Source of the DNA: Candidatus Omnitrophica bacterium CG1_02_40_15
Lineage (GTDB): Bacteria; Omnitrophota; Gorgyraeia; Gorgyraeales; Gorgyraeaceae
Length of the DNA: 11,481 nucleotides
Direction: 5' to 3'
Assembly (NCBI GenBank): GCA_001871815.1
Contig: MNVP01000064.1
Coordinates: forward strand, 1-11,481
Part shown: positions 1 through 5,832 of the stretch, in pieces
Layout of the letters: the number at the start of each line of letters is the position of its first letter
Position numbering within the stretch: the stretch's first letter is position 1
Made by a program: the position numbers and the translations under genes
Notes under the pieces: model-generated
Database searches by the model: none
What the model was told of the DNA's origin: nothing
What the model saw: the letters and a program-made list of their open reading frames with translations, nothing else

Positions 1-133
1 ACCGTTCGGCACGAAATAATTTTGCCGTCCGCTACGGTTTACAGCTCGTTTCTCTGTCGACTATCGCATTGTCACTCGACCGAAACTCGCTGTAAATCCT
101 TGCGGACATTTGCCAAAATTTTTCTAATGTGCC
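1..133. repeat. Long covarying palindromic element, copy 1 (left arm cut by window edge)
   Basis: The sequence folds into nested stems. GGCAC (8-12) pairs with GTGCC (129-133). GAAATAATTTTG (13-24) pairs with CAAAATTTTTC (114-124) with one gap. GTCCGC (27-32) pairs with GCGGAC (102-107), TTTACAGC (38-45) with GCTGTAAA (89-96), and GTTTC (48-52) with GAAAC (82-86). The apical loop holds CTGTCGACTATCGCATTGTC. A second copy in the same orientation lies at 11291-11467, with different stem sequences but preserved pairing. The conserved right flank, GCCTCAGGCCCCAGCCTGC, continues to about 149. The matching left flank would lie before position 1. I do not recognise the family. It could be a structured RNA, a MITE-like element or a single-stranded-DNA hairpin. 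Confidence 0.8.
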
Positions 134-357
134 TCAGGCCCCAGCCTGCACAGGACGAGCGACCTTTCGACAGGCTCAAGGTTCTTAGTCCCGAGCGAAG
201 CCCCGCCCTTTGTAATCAAAGGGCGGGACGAAGCCGAGGGACGAGAATCGGCGCGGAGCGAAGCCCCGCCCTTTCCAAAGAAAGGGCGGGACGAAGTCCG
301 CCACGCTGGGGCGGACGAGCGTCTTTTCGTAGACCTGTCACGACTGGCAATATATTA
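134..357. repeat. Gene-free cluster of nested hairpin repeats downstream of the peptidase gene
   Basis: No credible gene is present. Visible hairpins are ACCTT/AAGGT (162-166 with 178-182), CCCGCCCTTTG/CAAAGGGCGGG (202-212 with 217-227, loop TAAT), CCCGCCCTTTC/GAAAGGGCGGG (265-275 with 280-290, loop CAAA) and GTCCGCC/GGCGGAC (296-302 with 310-316). The two GGGCGGG hairpins sit in similar contexts, GAGCGAAG before and GACGAAG after, about 63 nt apart. Outer arms also pair but differ: GTCCC/GGGAC (188-192 with 238-242) around the first and GCGGA/TCCGC around the second. The phrases TTCGACAGGCTCA and GTCCCGAGCGAAG resemble dispersed palindromic repeats common in environmental bacteria. No T-tract follows any hairpin, so none is a clear intrinsic terminator. 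Confidence 0.8.
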
Positions 358-975
358 TTACATCCCAAAATTTACGCCCAATAGTCTTGCCAGAGAAATA
401 ACCACAGGCCAAATTATAGTATTTATAGCGTTCATCCAAAGCAATGCGAATATTATTATAAAGCCGTATGGTTCAATCTTAGCATATTCAACGCTTAAAT
501 TATAAGGCAACAGGCCCATCATAACTCTTGACCCGTCCAGCGGTGGAATAGGGACCAGGTTAAATACAGCCAGGACCAGGTTTACGATAATAGCGGTTGT
601 TATTACAGATACAGCAAGGTAGCTAGATGTTAATAAGGGAATTTTTAATAATAAAGATAGCGCTATCGCGAAGAGTATATTTGCCGCAGGGCCTGCAAGG
701 CCTACCCATATCATGCCTTGTTTTGGATTTTTTAAATTAAAGAAATCCACAGGAACAGGCTTCGCCCATCCAAAAAGTACAGGAGAATGCGTTATGAGAA
801 GAATGAGCGGCAAAAATATGGTTCCTATGGGATCAATATGCGCAAGAGGATTAAGCGTAAGCCTTCCCATAAATCTTGCAGTAGAGTCTCCTAATTTCCA
901 CGCTACCCATCCATGAGCGTATTCATGTATAATGACTGCGAAGAAAAATATGCAAAGGTTTAAGAATAGATTCAT
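358..975 (-). CDS. Site-2-protease-like membrane metallopeptidase (family M50)
   Basis: This 205-aa protein is almost entirely hydrophobic and should be an integral inner-membrane zinc peptidase that cuts substrates within or near the membrane. HEYAH (residues 17-21) is the HExxH zinc motif inside the first membrane segment. NLVPIPPLDG (139-148) matches the second conserved motif, whose Asp147 is the third metal ligand. GPAAN (95-99) is also typical. The length fits the short M50 members that lack a PDZ domain. It starts by an ATGA overlap with the stop of the SH3 gene upstream and has no obvious ribosome binding site, so translational coupling is likely. The substrate is unknown. The pairing with a secreted SH3 protein suggests an envelope role, which is inference. 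Confidence 0.9.
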   Translation of the reverse strand: MNLFLNLCIFFFAVIIHEYAHGWVAWKLGDSTARFMGRLTLNPLAHIDPIGTIFLPLILLITHSPVLFGWAKPVPVDFFNLKNPKQGMIWVGLAGPAANILFAIALSLLLKIPLLTSSYLAVSVITTAIIVNLVLAVFNLVPIPPLDGSRVMMGLLPYNLSVEYAKIEPYGFIIIFALLWMNAINTIIWPVVISLARLLGVNFGM

Positions 976-1595
976 CTATTATTCTTTGTTGAGGTGGATA
1001 TAGACAGATTGCCTTTAGGCGCAGGATAATTTGCATTAAGCCTTACGGCGGAAGCCTTAATCTTTCCCTCTTTTGTTTCTTTTACTGCTTCTTTTCGCTC
1101 AGAATTCTTTATCTCGTTTTCTTCTGCTATGTCTATTTGATTGGAGCGTACCCATCCTGCCGCGCCATAAGGCGGCTCTATTTTATACCACCCCGCATCT
1201 TCTGATAATATTGAAACCTTTTCAGGCTTAGATATCTGGCCGATTATGGAATATCTTGTGCCTGCGCCTGCCCTCAAGTTTACATTGGCAGCATTTATTA
1301 TGCCTATGCCTTTTTCGTCAGAAGTCAGGTTAATATAGTCCTTGTTAACATACAAAGCTGCTTTTCTGGGCAATAAAATCTTCAACCAGCTATAACGCCT
1401 GTCTATAATCTTCACAGATTCGGATTTCGATAAGACGCAGAGGTTTTCGAAATTTTCATTATCTCCTGCCTTTACTGCTGCGCTGTCATTTTTTACATAG
1501 CCCACTTTGGGGAATCTTTCTTTGGCCTCTTCTTGCGCATAGGCTGTGAATGTAAGCAAGAAAAAAATGATTGTAAAGCTCATGGTATATTTCAT
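972..1595 (-). CDS. Secreted protein with two bacterial SH3 domains
   Basis: This 207-aa protein has a clear signal peptide: a hydrophobic core at residues 5-17, then AYA|Q for cleavage near residue 20. Residues 30-90 look like a divergent SH3 domain, and residues 97-155 are a clearer SH3_3 domain with the hallmark NVNLRAGAGTRYSIIGQ and a GWYKI...GWV ending. The last 50 residues are charged and low complexity. Such domains usually bind peptidoglycan or cell-wall peptides outside the cytoplasm. No catalytic domain is visible, so it is probably a binding or adaptor protein. The start is supported by a GGAGG ribosome binding site five bases before the ATG. It overlaps the downstream peptidase gene by four bases. 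Confidence 0.85.
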   Translation of the reverse strand: MKYTMSFTIIFFLLTFTAYAQEEAKERFPKVGYVKNDSAAVKAGDNENFENLCVLSKSESVKIIDRRYSWLKILLPRKAALYVNKDYINLTSDEKGIGIINAANVNLRAGAGTRYSIIGQISKPEKVSILSEDAGWYKIEPPYGAAGWVRSNQIDIAEENEIKNSERKEAVKETKEGKIKASAVRLNANYPAPKGNLSISTSTKNNR

Positions 1596-1634
1596 TAGCC
1601 TCCCCCTCTTTTAATCGCACAGAAATACGCAGAG

Positions 1635-1663
1635 GTAGGGACAGAACAATGTTCTGTCCCTAC
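1635..1663. repeat. GTAGGG...CCCTAC palindrome, copy A (intergenic)
   Basis: This is a perfect 13-bp inverted repeat, GTAGGGACAGAAC (1635-1647) with GTTCTGTCCCTAC (1651-1663), around a 3-nt loop. It lies between the small basic protein gene and the SH3 gene. It shares its ends with the palindromes at 5265-5294, 5651-5679 and 9560-9587, but its core stem is different. No T-tract follows on either strand, so it is not an obvious intrinsic terminator, though it could stabilise or attenuate the transcript. Confidence 0.88.
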
Positions 1664-1698
1664 GGATAATTTTTGCATAATCCTACATGATTCCGCGA

Positions 1699-1983
1699 TT
1701 ATTTCTTCTTTTCTTCTTTAGCCTTAGGCGCGGCCTTTGCTGCTGTTGGAGTCGTAGAAGTTGGGACCGCTGTTGCAGCTACTTCTCCATCTTTTGGTTT
1801 CTCCTCCGCTTTTTCCTTCTTGACCTTGATCTTTATTATCTTTAGCTTCGGCATACCAAAAACAGAATCGTCATCTTTTAAGAGGCCTTTTTCTTTCAAG
1901 GCAGTTAATCTCTCATATCTTTTTAAAACAGTCCTGTGCTTTTTACCTGCTTTTGATGTTTTTAGGCTTGGATGCAGCGACAT
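1699..1983 (-). CDS. Small basic protein of the PVC-type family (MSLHPSLK...)
   Basis: This 94-aa, highly basic protein begins MSLHPSLKTSKAGKKHRTVL, followed by KRYERLTALKEKG and SVFGMPKLKIIKIKVKK. That pattern matches the small basic protein family I know from Chlamydiae, Verrucomicrobia and related phyla (the TIGR04137-type model), proposed to be ribosome- or rRNA-associated. The role in the cell is not established. The conserved core is about residues 1-56. The remainder is a Lys/Ala/Pro/Thr-rich low-complexity tail that makes it longer than the usual 50-60 residues. The start is certain: AAAGGAG lies just before the ATG. The first 41 bases overlap the end of the upstream membrane protein gene in another frame. 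Confidence 0.85.
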   Translation of the reverse strand: MSLHPSLKTSKAGKKHRTVLKRYERLTALKEKGLLKDDDSVFGMPKLKIIKIKVKKEKAEEKPKDGEVAATAVPTSTTPTAAKAAPKAKEEKKK

Positions 1984-2278
1984 TTGACACTCCTTTTTTT
2001 AGTTTTGATTTAGGTTGAGGCTGGACATCGCGTGTTACTTGCTGCGGAATTATTACCCGAGCTTTCTTTTCGTCGTATCTGCCCTTTTCAACCCCCAGAG
2101 AAAAAACTATTATGCACACCATTACAAGCCCTATCATAAAAAAGATCATTGTTTCATAGGAAACAGTGAGGCTGTTTTTTACATCCGGGAGAAAAAACCT
2201 GGTTTTTCTTTTTATTTTTTTATCTACAGCCTGAACTTGTTCAAAAAGGTCAAGCTGAGTTTTTTCCTGAATTTTCAT
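1943..2278 (-). CDS. Single-pass membrane protein of unknown function
   Basis: I do not recognise this 111-aa protein with certainty. It has a charged cytoplasmic N-terminus (residues 1-40), one hydrophobic segment at about 43-63 (MIFFMIGLVMVCIIVFSLGV), then a basic, Pro/Gln/Lys-rich tail to residue 111. The layout resembles the N-terminal anchor of SPOR-domain or similar envelope proteins, but no SPOR domain follows. The C-terminal codons run 41 bp into the small basic protein gene, so the tail may be a truncated remnant. An AGGG sequence five to eight bases before the ATG is a weak ribosome binding site. The two overlapping genes are probably co-transcribed. Confidence 0.7.
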   Translation of the reverse strand: MKIQEKTQLDLFEQVQAVDKKIKRKTRFFLPDVKNSLTVSYETMIFFMIGLVMVCIIVFSLGVEKGRYDEKKARVIIPQQVTRDVQPQPKSKLKKGVSNVAASKPKNIKSR

Positions 2279-2311
2279 GACTACCCTAACCGTGTAATGA
2301 ATTCTTTAGCC

Positions 2312-2362
2312 ATCCCGCCCTTTTGAAAATATATTTAAACATTATTATCAAAAGGGCGGGAT
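2312..2362. repeat. Inverted repeat with a GGGCGGGAT stem
   Basis: A perfect 15-bp inverted repeat, ATCCCGCCCTTTTGA (2312-2326) with TCAAAAGGGCGGGAT (2348-2362), encloses a 21-nt AT-rich loop. The stem shares the CCCGCCCTTT/AAAGGGCGGG core with the hairpins at 202-227 and 265-290, so it belongs to the same repeat class. It occupies the gap between the winged-helix gene and the membrane protein gene. It has no T-tract, but a 15-bp stem in the transcript could partly separate the two transcription segments. Confidence 0.88.
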
Positions 2363-2375
2363 CAAAGGTGACTAT

Positions 2376-2645
2376 TCATTTTAACATAGACTTCACATGT
2401 TTTTCTATCTTTTTTACAATCTCTTTATTGTTCGTATATGCATAGGCAGTGGTAGATGCCGCCTGATGACTTGTGATTATACCCTCCTCTACCAGCTGGT
2501 TCAGCGCCTTTTGTATAATATTAATATCCCAGCTTATCCACAACGATATGCCCTTGGCAGTATCGATGCAATTTGGATTTTCATTAAAGAAAAGCAGTAT
2601 TTTCCTGACAGCCTCATTTTTAAATAATCTTTTTACATTTTTCAT
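2376..2645 (-). CDS. Small winged-helix DNA-binding protein
   Basis: This 89-aa protein has the helix content and spacing of a winged helix-turn-helix domain. VRKILLFFNENPNCIDTAKGIS forms the first helices, SWDINIIQKALNQLVEEGII resembles a recognition helix with a following turn, and TTAYAYTNNKEIVKKIEKHV resembles the wing and C-terminal helix. No effector domain is visible. Its ATG overlaps the stop of the HD-GYP gene (ATGA), so the two are probably made together, which suggests a sensor-regulator pair or a regulator of this operon. The DNA target is unknown. The family is assigned by pattern only. Confidence 0.65.
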   Translation of the reverse strand: MKNVKRLFKNEAVRKILLFFNENPNCIDTAKGISLWISWDINIIQKALNQLVEEGIITSHQAASTTAYAYTNNKEIVKKIEKHVKSMLK

Positions 2646-4114
2646 GCAGAAGCCCCCAGTATATTCTTAAATTCGGGTTTTTTAGCGACCTCTATAAAGG
2701 CGTCCACTGCTTCAGGATCAAACTGGGTGCCTTTATTTTTCTCTATTTCTTTTATTGCCTGAAATATGCTTATTTTTTTGCCTTTATAGGGCCTGGCTGA
2801 AACCATTGCCTCAAAGGCGTTTGCCACAGCCATTACTCTGGCGCCAACAGGAATGGCCTTGCCCTTTAGGCCGTCAGGATAACCTGCGCCGTCATATCTT
2901 TCGTGATGATGCCTTATTATAGGAATAGCGGGTTTTAAAAATTCCAGGTGCTCTATTATTTTAAGGCTCTCTAAATGCTGCTTTTTTATAATATCATATT
3001 CTGCGCTGGAAAGACTGCCTGGTTTTTTTAATATCTCGTCAGGTATGCTGAATTTACCGGTATCTGGCAATAAGGCTGAATAGTGCAGATTAGTTATATC
3101 TTCTCTGGGTAATTTCATCTCTTCCGCTATCGCAAGGACCATTTTTACAAACTGGTCGGAATGGGTAAATGTATTAGGAGATTTTGAGTCAAGAAGCGCT
3201 GCCAGGGTTTTTATGCTTCCGTAAGCCATCTTCTCCTGTTCTTCATACATCTCAGCATTCTTTACAGCGATAACAGCCTGTTCTGCAAGCGTGATCAGGA
3301 TCTCAAGTTCAAATTTATCAAAAGGCGCGTCGTTTGTTTTGTTCCGCGCGCTTATGACGCCGATTATATCCTCTTCCACAAGAGGCACGCAAACTGAATT
3401 TCTGGAAAGCGCAGCCTTTCCTGTTTTAGCGACTCTCCCTTCCAGTTTAACGCCAAGCCTTATCTTTTTATATTGTGGGCCTGTTTTTGGTATTTCTTCA
3501 TCCAAATTAATTACGGCTTTAGGAATAAGATATTTTTTTGATTCATCCATGAGCATTATAGAACAATGCCTTGACCTCATGACCTGGAGAGTCAACCTTG
3601 CAATACGCTCTATAAGCTCGTCCATATTAAGGGTTGAACTCAAGAGCCTGTGAATAGTGTGTATTGTAGAGAGCGCTATTGCCCTGGGCCTGATTGTTTC
3701 ATATAACTTGTTAAGTTCTCTTTCTTTTTGAAATTCCTTCAAAGCCAGATCCATGCATATTCTTACAGAATCTATAGCTGTTTTTCTGGGCTCTTTGTTT
3801 AAATGTATAAATAATACGTGGCCGTACACGCTCGAACCCTGTATTATTGGGAAAGAAAGGCAGATTTTATTGCAGTTACATCTAAACAGCATATATTCTC
3901 TCAAAGGGTTGGATTTCAGCCTGGCCAGGTATTTCCCCAGCTTAAGATGGTTGCATTCGCCGCCATATTTAACAGGCTTGTATTCTGCGTCAAGAAATGC
4001 GCAGCGGCTTTTTCTAAGGATTTTAGAGCAGATTTTTCTAAAAGCGGAAACTGAGCTGCTTCTTGAAAACCTTATTAAAAACTCCTGCTTTTCCCTTTTT
4101 TCAGACTCGTTCAT
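2642..4114 (-). CDS. GAF domain protein with a degenerate HD-GYP domain
   Basis: The protein is 490 aa from the chosen ATG. Residues 30-110 form a Cys-rich N-terminal region (FRCNCNKICLSFPI, followed by a GxxxxGHV turn) that could be a PocR- or GAF-like sensor. Residues 160-290 are a GAF domain. Residues 298-480 are HD-GYP, a fold that normally hydrolyses cyclic di-GMP. It keeps THSDQF, IPDEILKKPG, HHHERYDGAGYP and RPYK. The usual LLHDIGK is LLPDTGK (Pro350 for the dyad His), and the usual VADAFDAM is VANAFEAM (Asn432 for a metal-ligand Asp). It may therefore be an inactive or binding-only domain. The ATG at 4114 overlaps the dgt stop by 14 bp. A TTG at 4144 would add ten residues but has no better ribosome binding site. 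It is coupled to the downstream winged-helix gene. Confidence 0.85.
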   Translation of the reverse strand: MNESEKREKQEFLIRFSRSSSVSAFRKICSKILRKSRCAFLDAEYKPVKYGGECNHLKLGKYLARLKSNPLREYMLFRCNCNKICLSFPIIQGSSVYGHVLFIHLNKEPRKTAIDSVRICMDLALKEFQKERELNKLYETIRPRAIALSTIHTIHRLLSSTLNMDELIERIARLTLQVMRSRHCSIMLMDESKKYLIPKAVINLDEEIPKTGPQYKKIRLGVKLEGRVAKTGKAALSRNSVCVPLVEEDIIGVISARNKTNDAPFDKFELEILITLAEQAVIAVKNAEMYEEQEKMAYGSIKTLAALLDSKSPNTFTHSDQFVKMVLAIAEEMKLPREDITNLHYSALLPDTGKFSIPDEILKKPGSLSSAEYDIIKKQHLESLKIIEHLEFLKPAIPIIRHHHERYDGAGYPDGLKGKAIPVGARVMAVANAFEAMVSARPYKGKKISIFQAIKEIEKNKGTQFDPEAVDAFIEVAKKPEFKNILGASA

Positions 4115-5261
4115 ATGGGTCGAATAATTTTTTGTATTCGTCAAGAGCGTACCTGTCTGTCATCCCAGCTATATAATCACAGATAACCCTGTGAATATTT
4201 CCTTTATTTATTTTTTTATGATCAGACGGCGGGAGCTGCTCTGGCTTTTCAAGATATACTTTGAATAGATCTATGATAAATCTTCTTGCCTTGTCTGACA
4301 TGCGGATAACCCTGAAATTTTTATACAGGTTGGCCATTAAAAACGCTCTCAGTTCTTTTCTTTTTTTCTGCATGCTATCGGAAAATATAACAAGTCTTTT
4401 CTTGTGCGACCTGACATCAGCTACATTTTTTATATTGCTGAGTTTGATATTTTTTTCAGATGCGCGCAGAAAGTCTTCTATCTGGATGTCTATCAGCCTC
4501 CGTACAATCTGGTGTTTTCTTATTTTATCAGGCAAAACCTTTCTTCCTTTTGTCACAAATCTTGCAGCGTCCTTCCAGAGTTTTAGCTCAAGAAGGCCAT
4601 TTTCTTCTATAAGGCCTGAGGTCAACCCGTCATCTATATCGTGGTTATCATAAGCAATTTCGTCTGCCACATCCACAATTTGAGTTTCCATCGTAGGCGA
4701 AGAACCAGGTTCAAATTCCTTCAACTGCTTTGCCATGTCAAACATGGTAGTGTGTTTATTAATACCTTCCCTGACTTCCCATGTAAGATTTAATCCTGGA
4801 AAATCAGGATATCTCTGCTCTAATTCTTCCACAACTCTCAACCCCTGGAGATTGTGGTCAAATCCGCCATTATCTTTCATCAGCATCCTCAGGCTTTCTT
4901 CTCCTGCGTGGCCAAAAGGAGGATGCCCTATGTCATGAGAAAGCGCTATTGCCTCCACCAGGTCTTCGTTTAAAGACATTACCCTTGCAATAGACCTGGC
5001 AATCTGGCTTACTTCCATTGTATGAGTAAGCCTTGTCCTATAATAATCACCTTCGTGATTTACGAAGACCTGGGTTTTATATTCCAATTTTCTAAAAGCA
5101 GTGCTATGTATAATCCTATCCCTGTCTCTTTGATACACAGATCTGTATTTAGGCTCTGTTTCCAAATATTTCCTGCCTTTTGTGTCCTTGCTGTGCATTG
5201 CATAAGGCGCCAGTAAATCCGATTCTCTGTTTTCTATGTCTTTACGAGTCAACATATGCAT
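4101..5261 (-). CDS. dgt: dGTPase-like dNTP triphosphohydrolase (HD superfamily)
   Basis: This 386-aa cytoplasmic enzyme is expected to cut dNTPs to the deoxynucleoside and triphosphate, limiting or balancing the dNTP pool. The family signature is complete: STAFRKLEYKTQVF (53-66), TRLTHTMEVSQIARS (76-90, with His80), LSHDIGHPPFGHAGE (107-121, with the His109-Asp110 metal dyad), and DVADEIAYDNHDIDDG (197-212, with a late metal-ligand Asp). The length fits the type-2 dGTPase-like proteins. Substrate preference cannot be read from sequence. The first ATG (5261) and the third codon ATG (5255) are both possible. Neither has a ribosome binding site, because a 30-nt palindrome ends four bases upstream. 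Its stop overlaps the HD-GYP gene. Confidence 0.9.
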   Translation of the reverse strand: MHMLTRKDIENRESDLLAPYAMHSKDTKGRKYLETEPKYRSVYQRDRDRIIHSTAFRKLEYKTQVFVNHEGDYYRTRLTHTMEVSQIARSIARVMSLNEDLVEAIALSHDIGHPPFGHAGEESLRMLMKDNGGFDHNLQGLRVVEELEQRYPDFPGLNLTWEVREGINKHTTMFDMAKQLKEFEPGSSPTMETQIVDVADEIAYDNHDIDDGLTSGLIEENGLLELKLWKDAARFVTKGRKVLPDKIRKHQIVRRLIDIQIEDFLRASEKNIKLSNIKNVADVRSHKKRLVIFSDSMQKKRKELRAFLMANLYKNFRVIRMSDKARRFIIDLFKVYLEKPEQLPPSDHKKINKGNIHRVICDYIAGMTDRYALDEYKKLFDPYERV

Positions 5262-5264
5262 GAT

Positions 5265-5294
5265 GTAGGGGGGGCGGTCACGACCGCCCCCTAC
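5265..5294. repeat. GTAGGG...CCCTAC palindrome, copy B (HIT-dgt junction)
   Basis: GTAG (5265-5268) pairs with CTAC (5291-5294), and the core GGGGGCGGTC (5270-5279) pairs perfectly with GACCGCCCCC (5282-5291) around a 2-nt loop. The repeat fills the gap between two genes. On the minus strand its GTAG end supplies the TAG stop codon of the HIT gene (5291-5293), and its other end lies four bases before the dgt ATG. It displaces any normal ribosome binding site for dgt. Confidence 0.9.
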
Positions 5295-5773
5295 GTCTTT
5301 AATATTCTATGTAATTCTTTCAGCGACTGCGGCATTATCTTTGTATCCGCAACAACAGGCATAAAATTAGAATCGCCTTTCCATCTGGGAACTATATGTA
5401 TATGCAGGTGGCCTTTATATCCTGCGCCTGCCACCTTGCCAGTATTTATTCCTATATTAAAACCGTGTGGTTTCAGTTTTTTTTCAAGCAAAGCCTGCAT
5501 ATCTCTTGTAAGCTTTATTATATCCAGAAGTTCTGCGTCATTCAACCCTTTTAAATCCTTTACATGCCTGAAAGGCGACACCATGATGTGGCCGTTATTG
5601 TACGGGTATATGTTCAGCATGGCAAATGAATATCTGGATTTTCTGATAATGTAGGGAACGGTTTGAAACCGCCCCCTGCTGACTTTGTTTTTCATGCAAA
5701 ATATGCAGCCTTTTATTTTTCTGATGGTAACAAATTTATTGCGCCATGGCGCCCATAATCTATTCAGATACAC
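5291..5773 (-). CDS. HIT family nucleotide hydrolase/transferase (Ap4A-type)
   Basis: This 160-aa protein begins with a GTG supported by GAGGTG seven bases upstream. RLWAPWR (5-11) and CIFC (23-26) are typical of the HIT branch related to Ap4A phosphorylases and Fhit. NIYPYNNGHIMVSPFRHV (54-71) is the nucleotide-binding part. HLHIHIVPR (122-130) is the catalytic His triad, His122, His124 and His126. The likely job is cutting dinucleoside polyphosphates or nucleotide conjugates in the cytoplasm. The exact substrate is not determined. Residues 33-41 (RGRFQTVPY) are encoded by an in-frame palindromic repeat at 5651-5679, in a region that is a variable linker in the family. The stop codon comes from another copy of the repeat. 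All catalytic residues are intact. Confidence 0.92.
   Translation of the reverse strand: MYLNRLWAPWRNKFVTIRKIKGCIFCMKNKVSRGRFQTVPYIIRKSRYSFAMLNIYPYNNGHIMVSPFRHVKDLKGLNDAELLDIIKLTRDMQALLEKKLKPHGFNIGINTGKVAGAGYKGHLHIHIVPRWKGDSNFMPVVADTKIMPQSLKELHRILKT
5651..5679. repeat. GTAGGG...CCCTGC palindrome, copy C, inside the HIT reading frame
   Basis: GTAGGGAACGGTTT (5651-5664) and AAACCGCCCCCTGC (5666-5679) form an inverted repeat around a single G. The central CGGTTT/AAACCG arms are perfect and the outer ends carry a few mismatches. It resembles the intergenic palindromes at 1635-1663, 5265-5294 and 9560-9587. It is read in frame as RGRFQTVPY in the HIT protein without interrupting any conserved motif. 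Confidence 0.75.
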
Positions 5774-5785
5774 TACTCACCTCTG

Positions 5786-5830
5786 AATTTGCCCCTGCTG
5801 TTTCGTTTCACGAAGCAGCAGGGGCAAATT
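5786..5830. repeat. Strong hairpin between the phosphodiesterase and HIT genes
   Basis: AATTTGCCCCTGCTG (5786-5800) pairs perfectly with CAGCAGGGGCAAATT (5816-5830). Pairing continues through TTTCG/CGAAG with one wobble, leaving a 5-nt loop, so about 20 bp of stem. No T-tract follows on the minus strand. The HIT ribosome binding site GAGGTG lies directly after it. It may be an RNA stability or processing element, or another dispersed repeat. Confidence 0.85.
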
Positions 5831-5832
5831 GG

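Noticed and set aside
22..384. Plus-strand open frame of 120 codons across the repeat cluster
   Set aside because: It runs through the palindromic element and hairpins, has no ribosome binding site and encodes repeat-derived Arg/Ser/Pro-rich sequence with no family resemblance.
2312..2362. Intrinsic terminator between the winged-helix and membrane protein genes
   Set aside because: The loop is long (21 nt) and no T-tract follows on the minus strand. It fits the GGGCGGG repeat class better.
4101..4144. TTG start at 4144 for the GAF/HD-GYP protein
   Set aside because: It would deepen the overlap with dgt to 44 bp and has no ribosome binding site. The ATG at 4114 gives a short overlap typical of coupled genes.
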